Origin: Bacteroidota bacterium
GTDB taxonomy: Bacteria > Bacteroidota > Bacteroidia > UKL13-3
NCBI GenBank assembly: GCA_027482225.1
Contig: JAIXWD010000020.1
Span: 1 to 64,000, forward strand
Length of the DNA stretch: 64,000 bases
Reading direction: 5' to 3'
This document shows, one piece after another, positions 26,024 through 36,148 of this stretch; position 1 is the stretch's first letter, and each line of letters begins with the position of its first letter. The position numbers and the translations under genes are program-made. The notes beneath the pieces are model-generated. The model made no database searches and was not told the origin of the DNA. It worked only from the letters and a program-made list of their open reading frames with translations.

Positions 26024-26818
26024 TTACAACACCCTCAATTTAAAATGCTCTTCTGCTTGCTGGGTTCTAAAATATACCAAACCTATATAAAACAAATCAA
26101 CGGATACTGTTACTTTGGGGTGATGTTTAATTTCTTCCCAGGCTTTCGTCATTCCTTTGCTCCAGTAAATGTCATCAAAAATGAGTACACTGTTATTGTG
26201 TGTTTTTTGCAGCAATAAATTGAAGTAATTAATGGTGGCTTCGTAGGTATGATTTCCATCAATAAATGCTAAATCAACCTGAGTTAATTCATTTAATACA
26301 ACAGGCAGTAAATCGTTAAAATTACCTACACGCAAATCAATTTTATCATTTAGATTTAGTTGTGTAAAATGTTGTTGAGCAACTTGGGCAATTTCATTAG
26401 CCCCTTCAATGGTAATTAGCTTTGCATTGTTGGGTAATCCTTTTGCAATACACATGCTGGTAAAACCCAATGATGTTCCCAATTCCACACAATTTAGATA
26501 ACCGTATTTGGTAACCATATGATAAATAATGTGTGCCAAACGGGTAGGTTTTGCGTGCGTTTTAGCAAAGTATGCAATACTTTTGGTACGTTGTTTATTT
26601 AGGCTGCCCAAAGCACCAAAATCTTGTTGGGTAATTTGGGTTTGGTTTTGTTGGGCTGATTTTCTAATCGATTCAATCGGTATAAGCTCTTTTACAGTTT
26701 TTTGACGTGCTATACAACTGTTATATAGGTCGAATACAAAAGGAGAGTGCAACACATCAATACGTGTTGCACTCCAGTAATGTTTAATAAAGTTTGCAAT
26801 AAAATGCCAGTTCACCAT
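26024..26818 (-). CDS. Class I SAM-dependent methyltransferase (O-methyltransferase-like)
   Basis: The protein is 264 aa from the ATG at 26818 (a TTG one codon earlier also fits). The SAM-binding region reads CVELGTSLGFTSMCIAKGLP, followed by LITIEGANEIAQVAQQHF and the metal/acidic motif VDLAFIDGNHTYEATINYF, then VLIFDDIYWSKGMTKAW, an order typical of class I small-molecule O-methyltransferases. The substrate is unknown. It starts 3 bp after the DUF349 gene ends, so the two are almost certainly one operon. Confidence 0.82.
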   Translation of the reverse strand: MVNWHFIANFIKHYWSATRIDVLHSPFVFDLYNSCIARQKTVKELIPIESIRKSAQQNQTQITQQDFGALGSLNKQRTKSIAYFAKTHAKPTRLAHIIYHMVTKYGYLNCVELGTSLGFTSMCIAKGLPNNAKLITIEGANEIAQVAQQHFTQLNLNDKIDLRVGNFNDLLPVVLNELTQVDLAFIDGNHTYEATINYFNLLLQKTHNNSVLIFDDIYWSKGMTKAWEEIKHHPKVTVSVDLFYIGLVYFRTQQAEEHFKLRVL

Positions 26819-26821
26819 CAA

Positions 26822-28735
26822 TTAGTTTTGTGGGTTTTGTTTTAAAAACTCACGAATGGTTTTAAGCTTATCTTCTAATTGTTGGATTTGGCGTTGTGCA
26901 CCTTTTATCTTATCAGTAATTTGTACAACCATTGGGTTATCGTTACTGGCTTTTGCAAAGAAACCTAAGTTGTTTTCCCAAGTATCAATATCGCTGCGCA
27001 AACCTCTAATTTTATCAAGTACAAATTTCTCTTCACGTTTAATTTTCTGAGCTCCGTTAGGTGCATTTACCATTGCTTCTAAGTGACCTTTTTCTTTCAT
27101 ATCTCTTAGTTCTTGGTTAGCTTGGCGGAACTTATTAAATACCTTGTCGTTTAACTCTTGGTATTGTTTGTTAATGCGTTCTTTTTCGCCCATTGGCACA
27201 AATCCAGTATTGTTCCAGCTATCTTGAACCGCTTTTAAATCGGCTAAAATATTTGCACCTTCTTCACGGGTTAGTAATTCCTCTAATTTACCAACTAGTT
27301 CTTTCTTAGTTTCTAGGTTTTGTTTTTGTTCTTCAATTTGCGAAGCATAGTGTTGCGCTTTTTTCTCGAAGAAACTATCGCAAGCTGTTCTAAAACGTTT
27401 CCATATCACATCCGAAATTTTTTCGAGCACTGGTCCACTTTTCTTCCATTGCTCTTGCATGCGTTTTAGCTCATCGGTTTGTTTATTCCAATCCAATGGC
27501 ATTGCTGCAATGGCTTCCGCTTTCTCACAAAGTTCGTTCTTTACTTTTAAGTTGGTATCACGCTCTGCTTGTAAGGCTTTAAAGAACACATTTTTGTTGC
27601 TAAAAAATTGGTTACGTGCACCTCTAAACTCATTCCAAATTTCATCACTAACTTTTAATGGCACCTGACCAATTTTGCGCCATTCATCCATTAATTGGTT
27701 AACAATAGTGGTGTTTTCCATCCACTCTTTTATTCGTGTGCTGTTAAAGTTCGAAAACTGAAGCGCTTTAGCTAACAATTCTTTTTTAGCCACTAAATTA
27801 TCTTCACGTTTGCGTTCACGATCGGCCTGTAAAGCCTTAATCATTTCAAATATTTTATCGCACTCGGTTTTAAATCTATTCCAAATGTCTTCGTTACTTT
27901 CTTTTGGTACAGGGCCAATGGTGCGCCATTCTTCCTGAAACTTCTTCAACATAATTAATGCTTTGTTGATGTTGGTTTCAAGCGCTAACTCGGTAACACG
28001 TTTGGTTAAATCAATTTTTTGGTCAAGGTTTTTTCTACGATCTAACTCTTTTAACTCGTTGTTAATAGAAAGTCTGTCGTAGTATTTATCAAGTAATAAA
28101 CGGTAGCTTTCCCAAAGGCGCTCAACATGTTCTTTCGGTACGTTTTTCACCTGTTTCCATTCGCTTTGTAAATCTTTTAAGCGTTTAAAACTTTCTGGTG
28201 TCTCTTCCTCGTCAAGTAATTTTTGAATTTCCTTAAGTAAATTTTCTTTTTTACCTAAGTTGCTTTGGCGCTCAGCTTCTTGTTTTGCAAGTTCTGCTGA
28301 TCGCTTGTCTTTTAATTCTTTGTATGCATGGTAAAACGTTTCACGTGTTCCATCTGTTTTATAGCTAAAATCATCTTTGTTGCCACCGGCTTCCACAAAT
28401 GCATTTAGTGCCAAAGTGCGTTCGTCTGCAAGTAATTGTTCAAAAATGGGCTTAATCACTTTAAAAATGTGTGAAGCTTCGGTTAAGTCTTTTTCCTTAA
28501 CAATACTCTGTGCTAAAGCAACCAACTCTTGTTTATTTAGTTGGGCATAGTTTTGTTCTTCGGCCTGCATTTCTGCAACAGCTTCTAAATCTTTGTCGCC
28601 ATGAGTTACGTCTGCTGTTTCAACGTTTTCAGCAGCCAATGCATTCATTTCCGCCTCAGTTGGCTGCACTGCTGGCGTGGTCGGGGTAGTTTCAACCAAA
28701 TTGGTTGTTTCCAAGTTGTTCATTTCTTCTGTCAT
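26822..28735 (-). CDS. DUF349 repeat protein
   Basis: The protein is 637 aa, soluble and highly charged, with about five DUF349 repeats, each centred on a W-x3-G-x-VP-like turn followed by a helix: EWKQVKNVPKEHVERLW, EWRTIGPVPKESNEDIW, EWRKIGQVPLKVSDEIW, QWKKSGPVLEKISDVIW and SWNNTGFVPMGEKERI. The N-terminal 75 residues are acidic and low-complexity, and the C terminus is coiled-coil. Function of the family is not established. The frame is open to 28759, but a -7 element overlaps that region, favouring the ATG at 28735. Confidence 0.88.
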   Translation of the reverse strand: MTEEMNNLETTNLVETTPTTPAVQPTEAEMNALAAENVETADVTHGDKDLEAVAEMQAEEQNYAQLNKQELVALAQSIVKEKDLTEASHIFKVIKPIFEQLLADERTLALNAFVEAGGNKDDFSYKTDGTRETFYHAYKELKDKRSAELAKQEAERQSNLGKKENLLKEIQKLLDEEETPESFKRLKDLQSEWKQVKNVPKEHVERLWESYRLLLDKYYDRLSINNELKELDRRKNLDQKIDLTKRVTELALETNINKALIMLKKFQEEWRTIGPVPKESNEDIWNRFKTECDKIFEMIKALQADRERKREDNLVAKKELLAKALQFSNFNSTRIKEWMENTTIVNQLMDEWRKIGQVPLKVSDEIWNEFRGARNQFFSNKNVFFKALQAERDTNLKVKNELCEKAEAIAAMPLDWNKQTDELKRMQEQWKKSGPVLEKISDVIWKRFRTACDSFFEKKAQHYASQIEEQKQNLETKKELVGKLEELLTREEGANILADLKAVQDSWNNTGFVPMGEKERINKQYQELNDKVFNKFRQANQELRDMKEKGHLEAMVNAPNGAQKIKREEKFVLDKIRGLRSDIDTWENNLGFFAKASNDNPMVVQITDKIKGAQRQIQQLEDKLKTIREFLKQNPQN

Positions 28736-28756
28736 TGCCTTAATTTTAAGGGACGT

Positions 28757-28764
28757 CAAATGTA
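28757..28764 (-). promoter_or_regulatory. Candidate -7 element of the DUF349-methyltransferase unit
   Basis: CAAATGTA on the plus strand is TACATTTG on the minus strand, an exact TAnnTTTG, 21 bp before the preferred ATG at 28735. It decides against a start at 28759. Confidence 0.5.
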
Positions 28765-28988
28765 AATAAATTACTTTATATTCTTTACCATTTACTCATA
28801 CATAAACCTACTACGCTACAAAAAGTTAACAATAAGCTGTAAGTTTTTGCAAATGCTTGTTTTTTAGTGCATTTAACTTTGGGTTGATGCATGAGTTGTT
28901 TAACCAACTTGTTTACAATTGACTTTTGCTTCTTAAAATTTAGCTATTGATTTAGAATGATGTAATTTTGTTGTATCAATTAAATTAT

Positions 28989-29846
28989 ATGCCTGTAAAA
29001 ATTATTGAATGTCCGCGTGATGCCATGCAAGGTATCCACGAGTTTATTCCTACACAAACTAAAATTGATTACATCAATGCGCTTTTAAAAGTTGGGTTTG
29101 ATACCATTGATTTTGGAAGTTTTGTGTCACCCAAAGCTATACCTCAATTACGTGATACAGCAGAAGTGTTATCAGGACTGAATTTGAGTGATACTCGATC
29201 AAAATTATTAGCTATTGTGGCTAATGTGCGTGGTGCGAATGATGCCGTTGTGCATGATGCAATTAAGTACATTGGTTTTCCTTTTTCTATCTCAGAAACA
29301 TTTCAGCAACGCAATACCAACAGTAGTATAACCCAATCTTTAGATACCGTTAAACAGATGCAAGAATTGTGTACCTCAAAAAACAAAACATTGGTGGTGT
29401 ACATTTCAATGGGATTTGGTAACCCATATGGCGATGATTGGAACGCAGAAATTGCCATGCATTGGGTAAACGAAATGGACAAAATTGGCGTGAAAATATT
29501 GTCGTTAAGTGATACCATTGGCATTGCTAACCCCGAGAGTATAAGCTATATGTTTAGCAGTTTAATTCCTGCATTTAAACACATTGAGTTTGGTTCGCAC
29601 TTGCATACTACACCCGAAACCTGGGAAGAAAAAGTACATGCAGCATACAGCAGTGGATGTAACCGTTTTGATGGTGCAATAAAAGGTTTGGGAGGTTGCC
29701 CAATGGCTGCAGATAATTTAACCGGCAACATGCCAACCGAAAAAATGCTGGAATATTTTAACAGAAACAATATTGATTTAGGATTAGACACCAAACATTT
29801 TAACCATGCTATGCTGATGGCAGGAACGGTGTTTCATGGGCACTAA
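28989..29846 (+). CDS. Hydroxymethylglutaryl-CoA lyase
   Basis: The protein is 285 aa from ATG 28989. It has the DRE-TIM fold of the HMG-CoA lyase family: IIECPRDAMQGIHEFIPTQ at the N terminus with the catalytic Arg/Asp, FGSFVSPKAIPQL, SLSDTIGIANPE, and the signature GAIKGLGGCPMA with the active-site Cys. It cleaves HMG-CoA to acetyl-CoA and acetoacetate in leucine degradation. The frame extends upstream to TTG 28968, but that codon lies inside a TAATTTTG -7-like element (28963-28970), so the ATG is preferred. It converges on the glycosyltransferase operon. Confidence 0.9.
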   Translation: MPVKIIECPRDAMQGIHEFIPTQTKIDYINALLKVGFDTIDFGSFVSPKAIPQLRDTAEVLSGLNLSDTRSKLLAIVANVRGANDAVVHDAIKYIGFPFSISETFQQRNTNSSITQSLDTVKQMQELCTSKNKTLVVYISMGFGNPYGDDWNAEIAMHWVNEMDKIGVKILSLSDTIGIANPESISYMFSSLIPAFKHIEFGSHLHTTPETWEEKVHAAYSSGCNRFDGAIKGLGGCPMAADNLTGNMPTEKMLEYFNRNNIDLGLDTKHFNHAMLMAGTVFHGH

Positions 29847-29849
29847 TTT

Positions 29850-30962
29850 TCACATCAACCCAATTAATATCTTAGCATTGGTTTGGTTACAAAATGCGTT
29901 GGTTAAAATTTCTTTTCTATGTGTTAATGATGCTTCCTGAAAAGGTAAATCCATCAATCTTTTTAACTCCGTCTTCATATTTTTGGCACTATTTGCGGTG
30001 GCACATAAATCGGCCAACCCCGTGTTTTCTACCATTAAGTTATTTACCACACACCAACGCCCTTGGTAAAGCACATTGATTAGTTTTAGTTTGATTCCTG
30101 TACTTTGAAAAGTAGGTAAAATATTTACATGTGCATCTTGCGTGAGTTGGGTAATTTCTGCAGTTGATGCATGTTGTTTCAACGTTATATGCGAATAATT
30201 TATTACAGCTTTTTTTAGTGCAGCTGAAGGATTATTACCGGCAATGATAAATGGAACGGTTAAATCGTTAAAAACCTCGTTTACTAAAAAGCGCGCAGCT
30301 TCATCATTTTCGCCTACACTTAAATTACCATGATAAAATATAAATTTACCCTTACCAGTTTTGGAGGTTACCTCTTGGTTGGCATGAAAGGCTGGTAACA
30401 AACTCACATTTTTATAGCGCGATTTAAGTGCTGCTACATCGTTTGGAGATATGGCTAAAATGTGGTTGGCATGGTTTAAAATTTCTTCAAACCGTGTTAA
30501 CCTGTCTGCTTCTTTGGCAAAAAAGTATTTCTTAAAAAAGTTGCTTTCTACTTCTTCCAATTTGCGATAATAATCATGCTCAATGTTATGCATGCGCACT
30601 ATTTTCAACCTATTGGCTAAAAGTGGTTCATTTAAAAAATAACAAGAGTGTAATCCTTCAAATAAAATTGGAGCTTCATCTTTTAAAAGATTTTGTAAAA
30701 GAGAAACATCATTTCTGGTTGATACAATATAGGGTAATGCCCCCACAAACGGATTTACAAAAGTTCTGCGTGGGTAGTAGTTTACTGTTTTACAAATTTT
30801 AGATAATTCGGTAGAACGTTCGCGGCCATATTCAAAAACGTGCAGGTTAATTTCAACTCCGGCTTCAAACAATGCTTTTAGTTTGTAATACACATCAATT
30901 ACTCCTCCATAATTTGGAGGAAACGGATTGTCGAAACTAATTACATGCAATTGTTTAACCAT
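29850..30962 (-). CDS. Glycosyltransferase (GT-B fold)
   Basis: The protein is 370 aa. The N-terminal half begins LHVISFDNPFPPNYGGVIDVYYKL with the Gly-rich loop of GT-B enzymes, HNIEHDYY lies mid-protein, and ILAISPNDVAALK, KFIFYHGNLSVGENDEAARFL and INILPTFQSTGIKLKLINVL in the second half match the donor-binding domain of GT4-like enzymes. It probably adds sugars to a surface polysaccharide or glycolipid. It is the last gene of the minus-strand operon, overlapping the upstream glycosyltransferase by 8 bp. Confidence 0.85.
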   Translation of the reverse strand: MVKQLHVISFDNPFPPNYGGVIDVYYKLKALFEAGVEINLHVFEYGRERSTELSKICKTVNYYPRRTFVNPFVGALPYIVSTRNDVSLLQNLLKDEAPILFEGLHSCYFLNEPLLANRLKIVRMHNIEHDYYRKLEEVESNFFKKYFFAKEADRLTRFEEILNHANHILAISPNDVAALKSRYKNVSLLPAFHANQEVTSKTGKGKFIFYHGNLSVGENDEAARFLVNEVFNDLTVPFIIAGNNPSAALKKAVINYSHITLKQHASTAEITQLTQDAHVNILPTFQSTGIKLKLINVLYQGRWCVVNNLMVENTGLADLCATANSAKNMKTELKRLMDLPFQEASLTHRKEILTNAFCNQTNAKILIGLM

Positions 30963-32049
30963 GCACTATGTTGTTGTAAATTGATACGAGCAGTTTTTCT
31001 TGTGTTTCCCAATGCCAATAATTGGCGGCTTGTTTGCAATTATCAACCAATTTTTGGTAATACAAAACATCGGTTAATAAATGTTCAATGGCTGCTTGTA
31101 TGTTAACAACGTTATCATCACATAAAACCGCAACTTCGTATTGTTTATTTAAGGTTTGATATTCATCAAAGTTTGCACAAACAGAAGGTATACCGGCCTG
31201 TATATAATCAAAAAATTTATTAGCTATGCTATAACGGTAACTTAAACTTGAGTTGCTTAATAGGTTGATGCCAATTTTGGATTGTTGGGTAATATCATGT
31301 AATTTATCGGGTGTTACCTTACCTAAAAGTTTAACCTTACCACTTAAGTTCAGTTCGGTTATTAATGTAATAATGCGTTCTTTTAATAATCCATCGCCAA
31401 CTATCCATAACTCGGCATTTATGTTTTGCATGGCAGTAATGGTTTGTTCGATACCACGACCAATATTTAAATCGCCTTGATAAAGAATAATGTCTTTCTT
31501 GACACCTGTGCTTTCAACTGTTTTTTTGATGGGCATGTTGTAAATCACAGTAAACTTTTTGCCATACAAGTTGGTGAAAATTTCGGCAAGTTTTGGTCCA
31601 ACGGTATAACAGGCATCAACCATAGGAATGCACGTTTTAAGCAATGTTTGCCAAATATTTTTAATGGCGTTTCGGTTGTTTAATTCCGGTACTTCGGTAA
31701 AATATTCATGCGCATCAAATACCAGTTTTTTACCTTTTATTTTTGCAGCTAATGTGCAGGGTAAAATGGTATCTGCATCAACCGAACTGATGATGGTACA
31801 TTTAGCTAACAATAAAAAAATAAAAAGTTTTAAATTGTACTCGAGGTAAAATAATGGACCGTGCTCAAACCTGCATTTAATTCGATGTTGGTTAAACAAT
31901 AAATTAGGCAATGCAATTGAATGTGGACGTAACCTGCCAACTAAAGTTACCTGATAACCCGCTTTTTGCAATGTAGTACAAATGCGCTGCATCCTTTGGT
32001 CGGTAGTTAAATCGTTGGTTACGGTAAATATTATTTGATGCTGTTCCAA
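30955..32049 (-). CDS. Glycosyltransferase family 4-like
   Basis: The protein is 364 aa. It opens HQIIFTVTNDLTTDQRMQRICT, contains KKLVFDAHEYFTEVPELNN in the acceptor half, and ILYQGDLNIGRGIEQTITAM, LWIVGDGLL and the C-terminal NKFFDYIQAGIPSVCANFDEY, typical of GT4 nucleotide-sugar binding. The start is TTG at 32049, inside the end of recQ (19-bp overlap). With the next gene and the GT39 protein upstream it suggests cell-surface glycan assembly. Confidence 0.85.
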   Translation of the reverse strand: MEQHQIIFTVTNDLTTDQRMQRICTTLQKAGYQVTLVGRLRPHSIALPNLLFNQHRIKCRFEHGPLFYLEYNLKLFIFLLLAKCTIISSVDADTILPCTLAAKIKGKKLVFDAHEYFTEVPELNNRNAIKNIWQTLLKTCIPMVDACYTVGPKLAEIFTNLYGKKFTVIYNMPIKKTVESTGVKKDIILYQGDLNIGRGIEQTITAMQNINAELWIVGDGLLKERIITLITELNLSGKVKLLGKVTPDKLHDITQQSKIGINLLSNSSLSYRYSIANKFFDYIQAGIPSVCANFDEYQTLNKQYEVAVLCDDNVVNIQAAIEHLLTDVLYYQKLVDNCKQAANYWHWETQEKLLVSIYNNIVHG

Positions 32050-33947
32050 ATCAATTGATGTTCGTTATTGTAGCGCAATTTATCATTATCTAACAAGTAT
32101 CGTATAATGGTGGTTACTTTTTCGGGTTGATATTCTGGAATGGCTTTTACTGCATCTGTTACATGTAATGGTTTTTGTATTAAAAGCAATTGTAGTTTTT
32201 CTTCAATGGCATCACTTTCTGTAGTTTTAAAATCTCCTTTTAGTTTGTTTAAACAAACGTCACATACACCACAATCTTCAGAACCAAACTCATTAAAGTA
32301 CTCAACAATTAATTTACTTCGGCAACGATTCTTGTTGTTGGCATAGTTTATAATTGCCTGTAATTTTTCATGTGCAACCTCTTTGCGTTGGTTTATTAGT
32401 GCTGCCCGTAAATCTATTAACTCGGCAGCTATACGTTGGGTGGTAAATGTAATTTGAGGCTTGTCTTTTTGTGGTTGATAATCGGCTAATTCAAGTTTGT
32501 TAAGTTGGTATAAAAACTGTACCAAAAATTTCGCATCTTTATCAATACGTTTGGCCAATTGTTGTTCGTTAATTTGCACATAACTATCAAACATACCACC
32601 GTGGCTGCGTAATAATATTTTTATCAGTTCATCATACTTTTCGTGCTCAACCTGAAACTTGTACAACTCGGCATGGTTAACGGTAAACTTGAATTTAGAA
32701 GGTTCAAAAAACGATTCGTTTAAAGCAATTAAATTACATTGTTGTAATAATTTTAGTGCAGGATAAACTACTTGTGTATTTAAGTTAAAACGTTGTACAA
32801 ACTCTGCTAAATCAAAATCAAAACTTCTGTCAAGTAAAGCGCCAACCGGCAAACTGTAATAATTACATAATGCCTGATAAACACGTTTTATTTCTTCTTC
32901 TTGCGGAAATGACAACGCCAATTTGTGTTGTGCCGTTTGTTCATCACCTTCATGGTGAAGTAACACACAATATGCTCTATTGCCATCTCTGCCCGCTCTA
33001 CCTGCTTCTTGGTAATAACTCTCTAACGATTCGGGCATTTCGTAATGCACCACCACACGCACGTCTGGTTTATCAATTCCCATTCCAAAAGCATTGGTGC
33101 ATACTATAATTCTTGTTCGGTTTTCAATCCAATCTTCTTGTTTTTTTGTACGCATCAAATGCGGTAAACCAGCGTGGTAATAATCAGCAGATATTCTATT
33201 TTTTCGCAAATACATTGCTAATTCTTGTGTTTGCCTGCGGTTGCGTACATATACTAAACCACTGCCTTTTACTCGGTTTAATATATGTATCATGCGTTCT
33301 AATTTTTGTTCGGTATAGTTCACCACATAACTTAAGTTGCTGCGTGTAAAACTCTTATTAAAAACATTACGTTTTTTAAAGCCAAGTTTATCTTGTATAT
33401 CACCAATTACTTTTTCTGTTGCAGATGCAGTTAATGCCAACACAGGAACATTTTTAAGCAGTTCTCTGGCTTCAGCTATCATTAAATATTCAGGCCTAAA
33501 ATCGTAACCCCATTGGCTAATACAATGTGCTTCATCAATGGCCAATAATGTGCAATTTAAATAAGGTAACCGATCTCTAAATGCTTGTGTTTTTAATCTT
33601 TCGGGTGATAGATATAAAAACTTGTAGGCTCCGTTTTGTGCATTCTCTATGGTAAGTAGCTGTTCTCTCATGCTCATACCACTGTATAATGCAGCAGCTG
33701 GTATATCTCGTTTTTGGAGTTGTTCTACTTGGTCTTTTATTAAAGCAATAAGCGGACTAATAACCAAACACAAACCATCTTTTGCCATAGCAGGCACTTG
33801 AAAGCAAATAGACTTTCCGCCACCTGTTGGCAATAAGGCCAGTGTATCGTTACCGGCCAAAGCAGAATTGATGATATCTTCCTGCAATGGCCTGAAATTA
33901 TTGTAGCCCCAATATTGTTTTAATATTTCGTGAATTGAAAGTTTCAT
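32031..33947 (-). CDS. recQ: RecQ-family ATP-dependent DNA helicase
   Basis: The protein is 638 aa, a superfamily 2 helicase. Motif I TGGGKS is at 41-46, motif II DEAH at 138-141 (AIDEAHCISQWGYDFRPEY), and motif VI is QEAGRAGRDG. The RecQ zinc-binding subdomain has the C-x16-C-x2-C-x2-C spacing (NRCRSKLIV ... EDCGVCDVC), the same as in classical RecQ. A winged-helix-like end follows, and I see no HRDC domain. It unwinds 3'-tailed DNA in repair. Unusually, it sits between a lipoprotein-export ATPase gene (2 bp upstream) and glycosyltransferase genes (19-bp overlap). Confidence 0.95.
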   Translation of the reverse strand: MKLSIHEILKQYWGYNNFRPLQEDIINSALAGNDTLALLPTGGGKSICFQVPAMAKDGLCLVISPLIALIKDQVEQLQKRDIPAAALYSGMSMREQLLTIENAQNGAYKFLYLSPERLKTQAFRDRLPYLNCTLLAIDEAHCISQWGYDFRPEYLMIAEARELLKNVPVLALTASATEKVIGDIQDKLGFKKRNVFNKSFTRSNLSYVVNYTEQKLERMIHILNRVKGSGLVYVRNRRQTQELAMYLRKNRISADYYHAGLPHLMRTKKQEDWIENRTRIIVCTNAFGMGIDKPDVRVVVHYEMPESLESYYQEAGRAGRDGNRAYCVLLHHEGDEQTAQHKLALSFPQEEEIKRVYQALCNYYSLPVGALLDRSFDFDLAEFVQRFNLNTQVVYPALKLLQQCNLIALNESFFEPSKFKFTVNHAELYKFQVEHEKYDELIKILLRSHGGMFDSYVQINEQQLAKRIDKDAKFLVQFLYQLNKLELADYQPQKDKPQITFTTQRIAAELIDLRAALINQRKEVAHEKLQAIINYANNKNRCRSKLIVEYFNEFGSEDCGVCDVCLNKLKGDFKTTESDAIEEKLQLLLIQKPLHVTDAVKAIPEYQPEKVTTIIRYLLDNDKLRYNNEHQLIWNSIK

Positions 33948-33949
33948 TG

Positions 33950-34600
33950 TTAAACTATAACGCCATCTTTCATCACCAATTTTCTATCGGCCCTATTTGC
34001 TAATGCCTCATTATGTGTTACAATTACAAAGGTTTGGTTAAACTCTTTTTTTAGTTTAAAAAATAAATCGTGCAGTTCTTCTGCGTTTTTCGAGTCAAGG
34101 TTTCCACTGGGCTCATCGGCAAAAACTACAGCAGGTTTATTAATAAGTGCCCTTGCCACTGCCACGCGTTGCTGCTCTCCACCTGAGAGTTGCCCCGGTT
34201 TATGGTTTAATCGTTCACTTAAATTTAGGTAGTTTAAAAGTTCTTTTGCTCTAGCCTCTGTTTCCGTTTTGTTTTTGTTACCAATCCAAGCAGGGAAACA
34301 AACATTTTCTAATGCAGTAAATTCTGGTAATAGTTGATGAAATTGAAAAATAAATCCAATTTTACTGTTCCTGAATGCGGCTAATTTTTTTGCCGAAAGA
34401 TGGGTTATGTCAATGTTATTTATAATAACTTCTCCAGAGTCGGGTTTATCTAATGTGCCTAATATTTGCAAAAGTGTGGTTTTACCTGCACCACTTGCAC
34501 CAACAATGGCAACTACTTCTCCTTCGTTAATGGTTAAAGAGGTTCCTTTTAAAACTTTTAGTTGGTTGTAAGCCTTGGTAATGTTTTTAGCTGTAATCAT
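33950..34600 (-). CDS. ABC transporter ATP-binding protein, LolD-like
   Basis: The protein is 216 aa. Walker A is GASGAGKTT (about 33-41), the Q-loop is [16 protein letters not shown], the signature is [15 protein letters not shown] and Walker B is [13 protein letters not shown], with a following switch His in VTHNEAL. This matches the LolD/MacB-type subfamily driving lipoprotein release or mechanotransmission. No permease gene is adjacent, so its membrane partner is encoded elsewhere. It overlaps the upstream GT39 gene by 4 bp. Confidence 0.9.
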   Translation of the reverse strand: MITAKNITKAYNQLKVLKGTSLTINEGEVVAIVGASGAGKTTLLQILGTLDKPDSGEVIINNIDITHLSAKKLAAFRNSKIGFIFQFHQLLPEFTALENVCFPAWIGNKNKTETEARAKELLNYLNLSERLNHKPGQLSGGEQQRVAVARALINKPAVVFADEPSGNLDSKNAEELHDLFFKLKKEFNQTFVIVTHNEALANRADRKLVMKDGVIV

Positions 34601-36042
34601 TTTTTTGCAATAATTTTATAGTAGGCACAATCCTCTTTACGTGCAATAGTTTCTAAAACAAATAAATTATTTACATCAATATCACGTTCTTTTTTTGTTG
34701 TTAGGATGTATTTTCCTGATGTTAAAATACTGTCTTCATGGTTTGTAATGGTATTGTTAAAACCCAAGAGCGCGTCTTTTTTAGCATAGCAATTTACAAT
34801 AAAGGTTACATCTGAATGAAGAATATAGATACTATCATTTTTATGATCTCCTTGCCTTATTTCTTTTAAAATATTGCCCAAAGAAGTGTGCATATTGGTG
34901 TATACATTATTTTTAATAATATATTGATAAGCTGGCAGAAACAAAAGGATGAAAAGCAAGCTGAAAGTGGGTTTATTATTGGCTATAAACAAAGCTGCAG
35001 CCAGGCCAATAATACATGCAATGATTGGGTATAATGAAGCATCATACCAATATAATTTTGTAGATGATAGACACAATAATGTGCTAGTTCCTGCCATTGC
35101 AAATAGCATAAATAAACCAAGTTTTTTTACACTACTTTGTTCACTTTTAATAAGGTAAATAATGGCTATAGGCAAAGCATAAATCCAATTCATCAACCTG
35201 TTTTCGGTTATAAATGCTTTGTAGTAATAATAGAATGGGAGTTTATCCTCGTTTAAATAAGTTTGTTGTTCAAGTCTGCCCCCTAATTCAAATTTTATTA
35301 CAGCATCTATATAGCCAGGTGTTAGCAAATTTCTGTACCAATAGTATCCAAGAACTAATAAAATAAAAATAATTGCCCCCGCATAAAAGCCCCAGCCTTT
35401 TAATATTGGAATAAAATGACGCGTATAAATCGCCCATGCAATTAAACCAGGTAAAACCAATAACCCTGCAATACCTTTGGTTAAGCAACCTAAACTTAAT
35501 AAAAGGGCAGTAGCAACTAAATACCATTGTGCTTTTGGTTGATTTGCTCTTGTTGTAAATGTATAAAAGGTTAACGATTGTGCCAATATCAAAAAGGCCA
35601 GTATACTATCGGTATCACCGCTACGGGCAATATGTTGGCTAACAAATCCCGTTGAACTTAGTAAAACAAGAGGTAATGCTAATGCGTATAGTTTGTCTTT
35701 TAAAACTTTTAATCCAACAAGGTAAAGCAATATTGTGCTAAATAATGCAAATATGGCTGAAGCCAATCTTACTCCTAATTCATTAAATCCAAACAGTTTG
35801 ATAAAAGGCAGCATACACCATAATGCAAAAGGGGGTTTGGTGTTCCCAAAATCAGGTTTGCCTAATAAAAACACTTCCAAAAAATTACCCTTTTCTAACA
35901 TTTCTTGTGCGTTTAATGCATACCACGATTCGTCCCACATGTAAAATGGAGCGCTATCCAATTTGTGGAATAACGAAAAGTAGCTGATTAGCAGCAGCAA
36001 TAGCCAATAAAATAAACCGTTTGAGCGATGTATAATGTTCAT
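34597..36042 (-). CDS. Membrane glycosyltransferase, GT39/ArnT-like
   Basis: The protein is about 481 aa with ten or more hydrophobic helices. The first periplasmic loop ([21 protein letters not shown]) carries the Asp-Glu pair typical of GT-C dolichyl-phosphate-mannose/ArnT enzymes, and [19 protein letters not shown] and [15 protein letters not shown] follow in family order. It probably transfers a sugar from a lipid carrier to an envelope component. The ATG at 36042 is preferred over a TTG at 36060. It is the first gene of the five-gene operon. Confidence 0.88.
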   Translation of the reverse strand: MNIIHRSNGLFYWLLLLLISYFSLFHKLDSAPFYMWDESWYALNAQEMLEKGNFLEVFLLGKPDFGNTKPPFALWCMLPFIKLFGFNELGVRLASAIFALFSTILLYLVGLKVLKDKLYALALPLVLLSSTGFVSQHIARSGDTDSILAFLILAQSLTFYTFTTRANQPKAQWYLVATALLLSLGCLTKGIAGLLVLPGLIAWAIYTRHFIPILKGWGFYAGAIIFILLVLGYYWYRNLLTPGYIDAVIKFELGGRLEQQTYLNEDKLPFYYYYKAFITENRLMNWIYALPIAIIYLIKSEQSSVKKLGLFMLFAMAGTSTLLCLSSTKLYWYDASLYPIIACIIGLAAALFIANNKPTFSLLFILLFLPAYQYIIKNNVYTNMHTSLGNILKEIRQGDHKNDSIYILHSDVTFIVNCYAKKDALLGFNNTITNHEDSILTSGKYILTTKKERDIDVNNLFVLETIARKEDCAYYKIIAKK

Positions 36043-36148
36043 CAATGGCAATAATAACAATAATAGATTTAACTATGACTGATTCATGTAATTTTTAAAA
36101 TTTCTGATTCTAATTTTAAATGCTATTTTCGCACCAAAATTTCCGAAA

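Noticed and set aside
29850-36042. RecQ operon as an anti-phage system
   Set aside because: RecQ has the standard domain layout and its neighbours are glycosyltransferases and a LolD-like ATPase, with no nuclease or other effector present.
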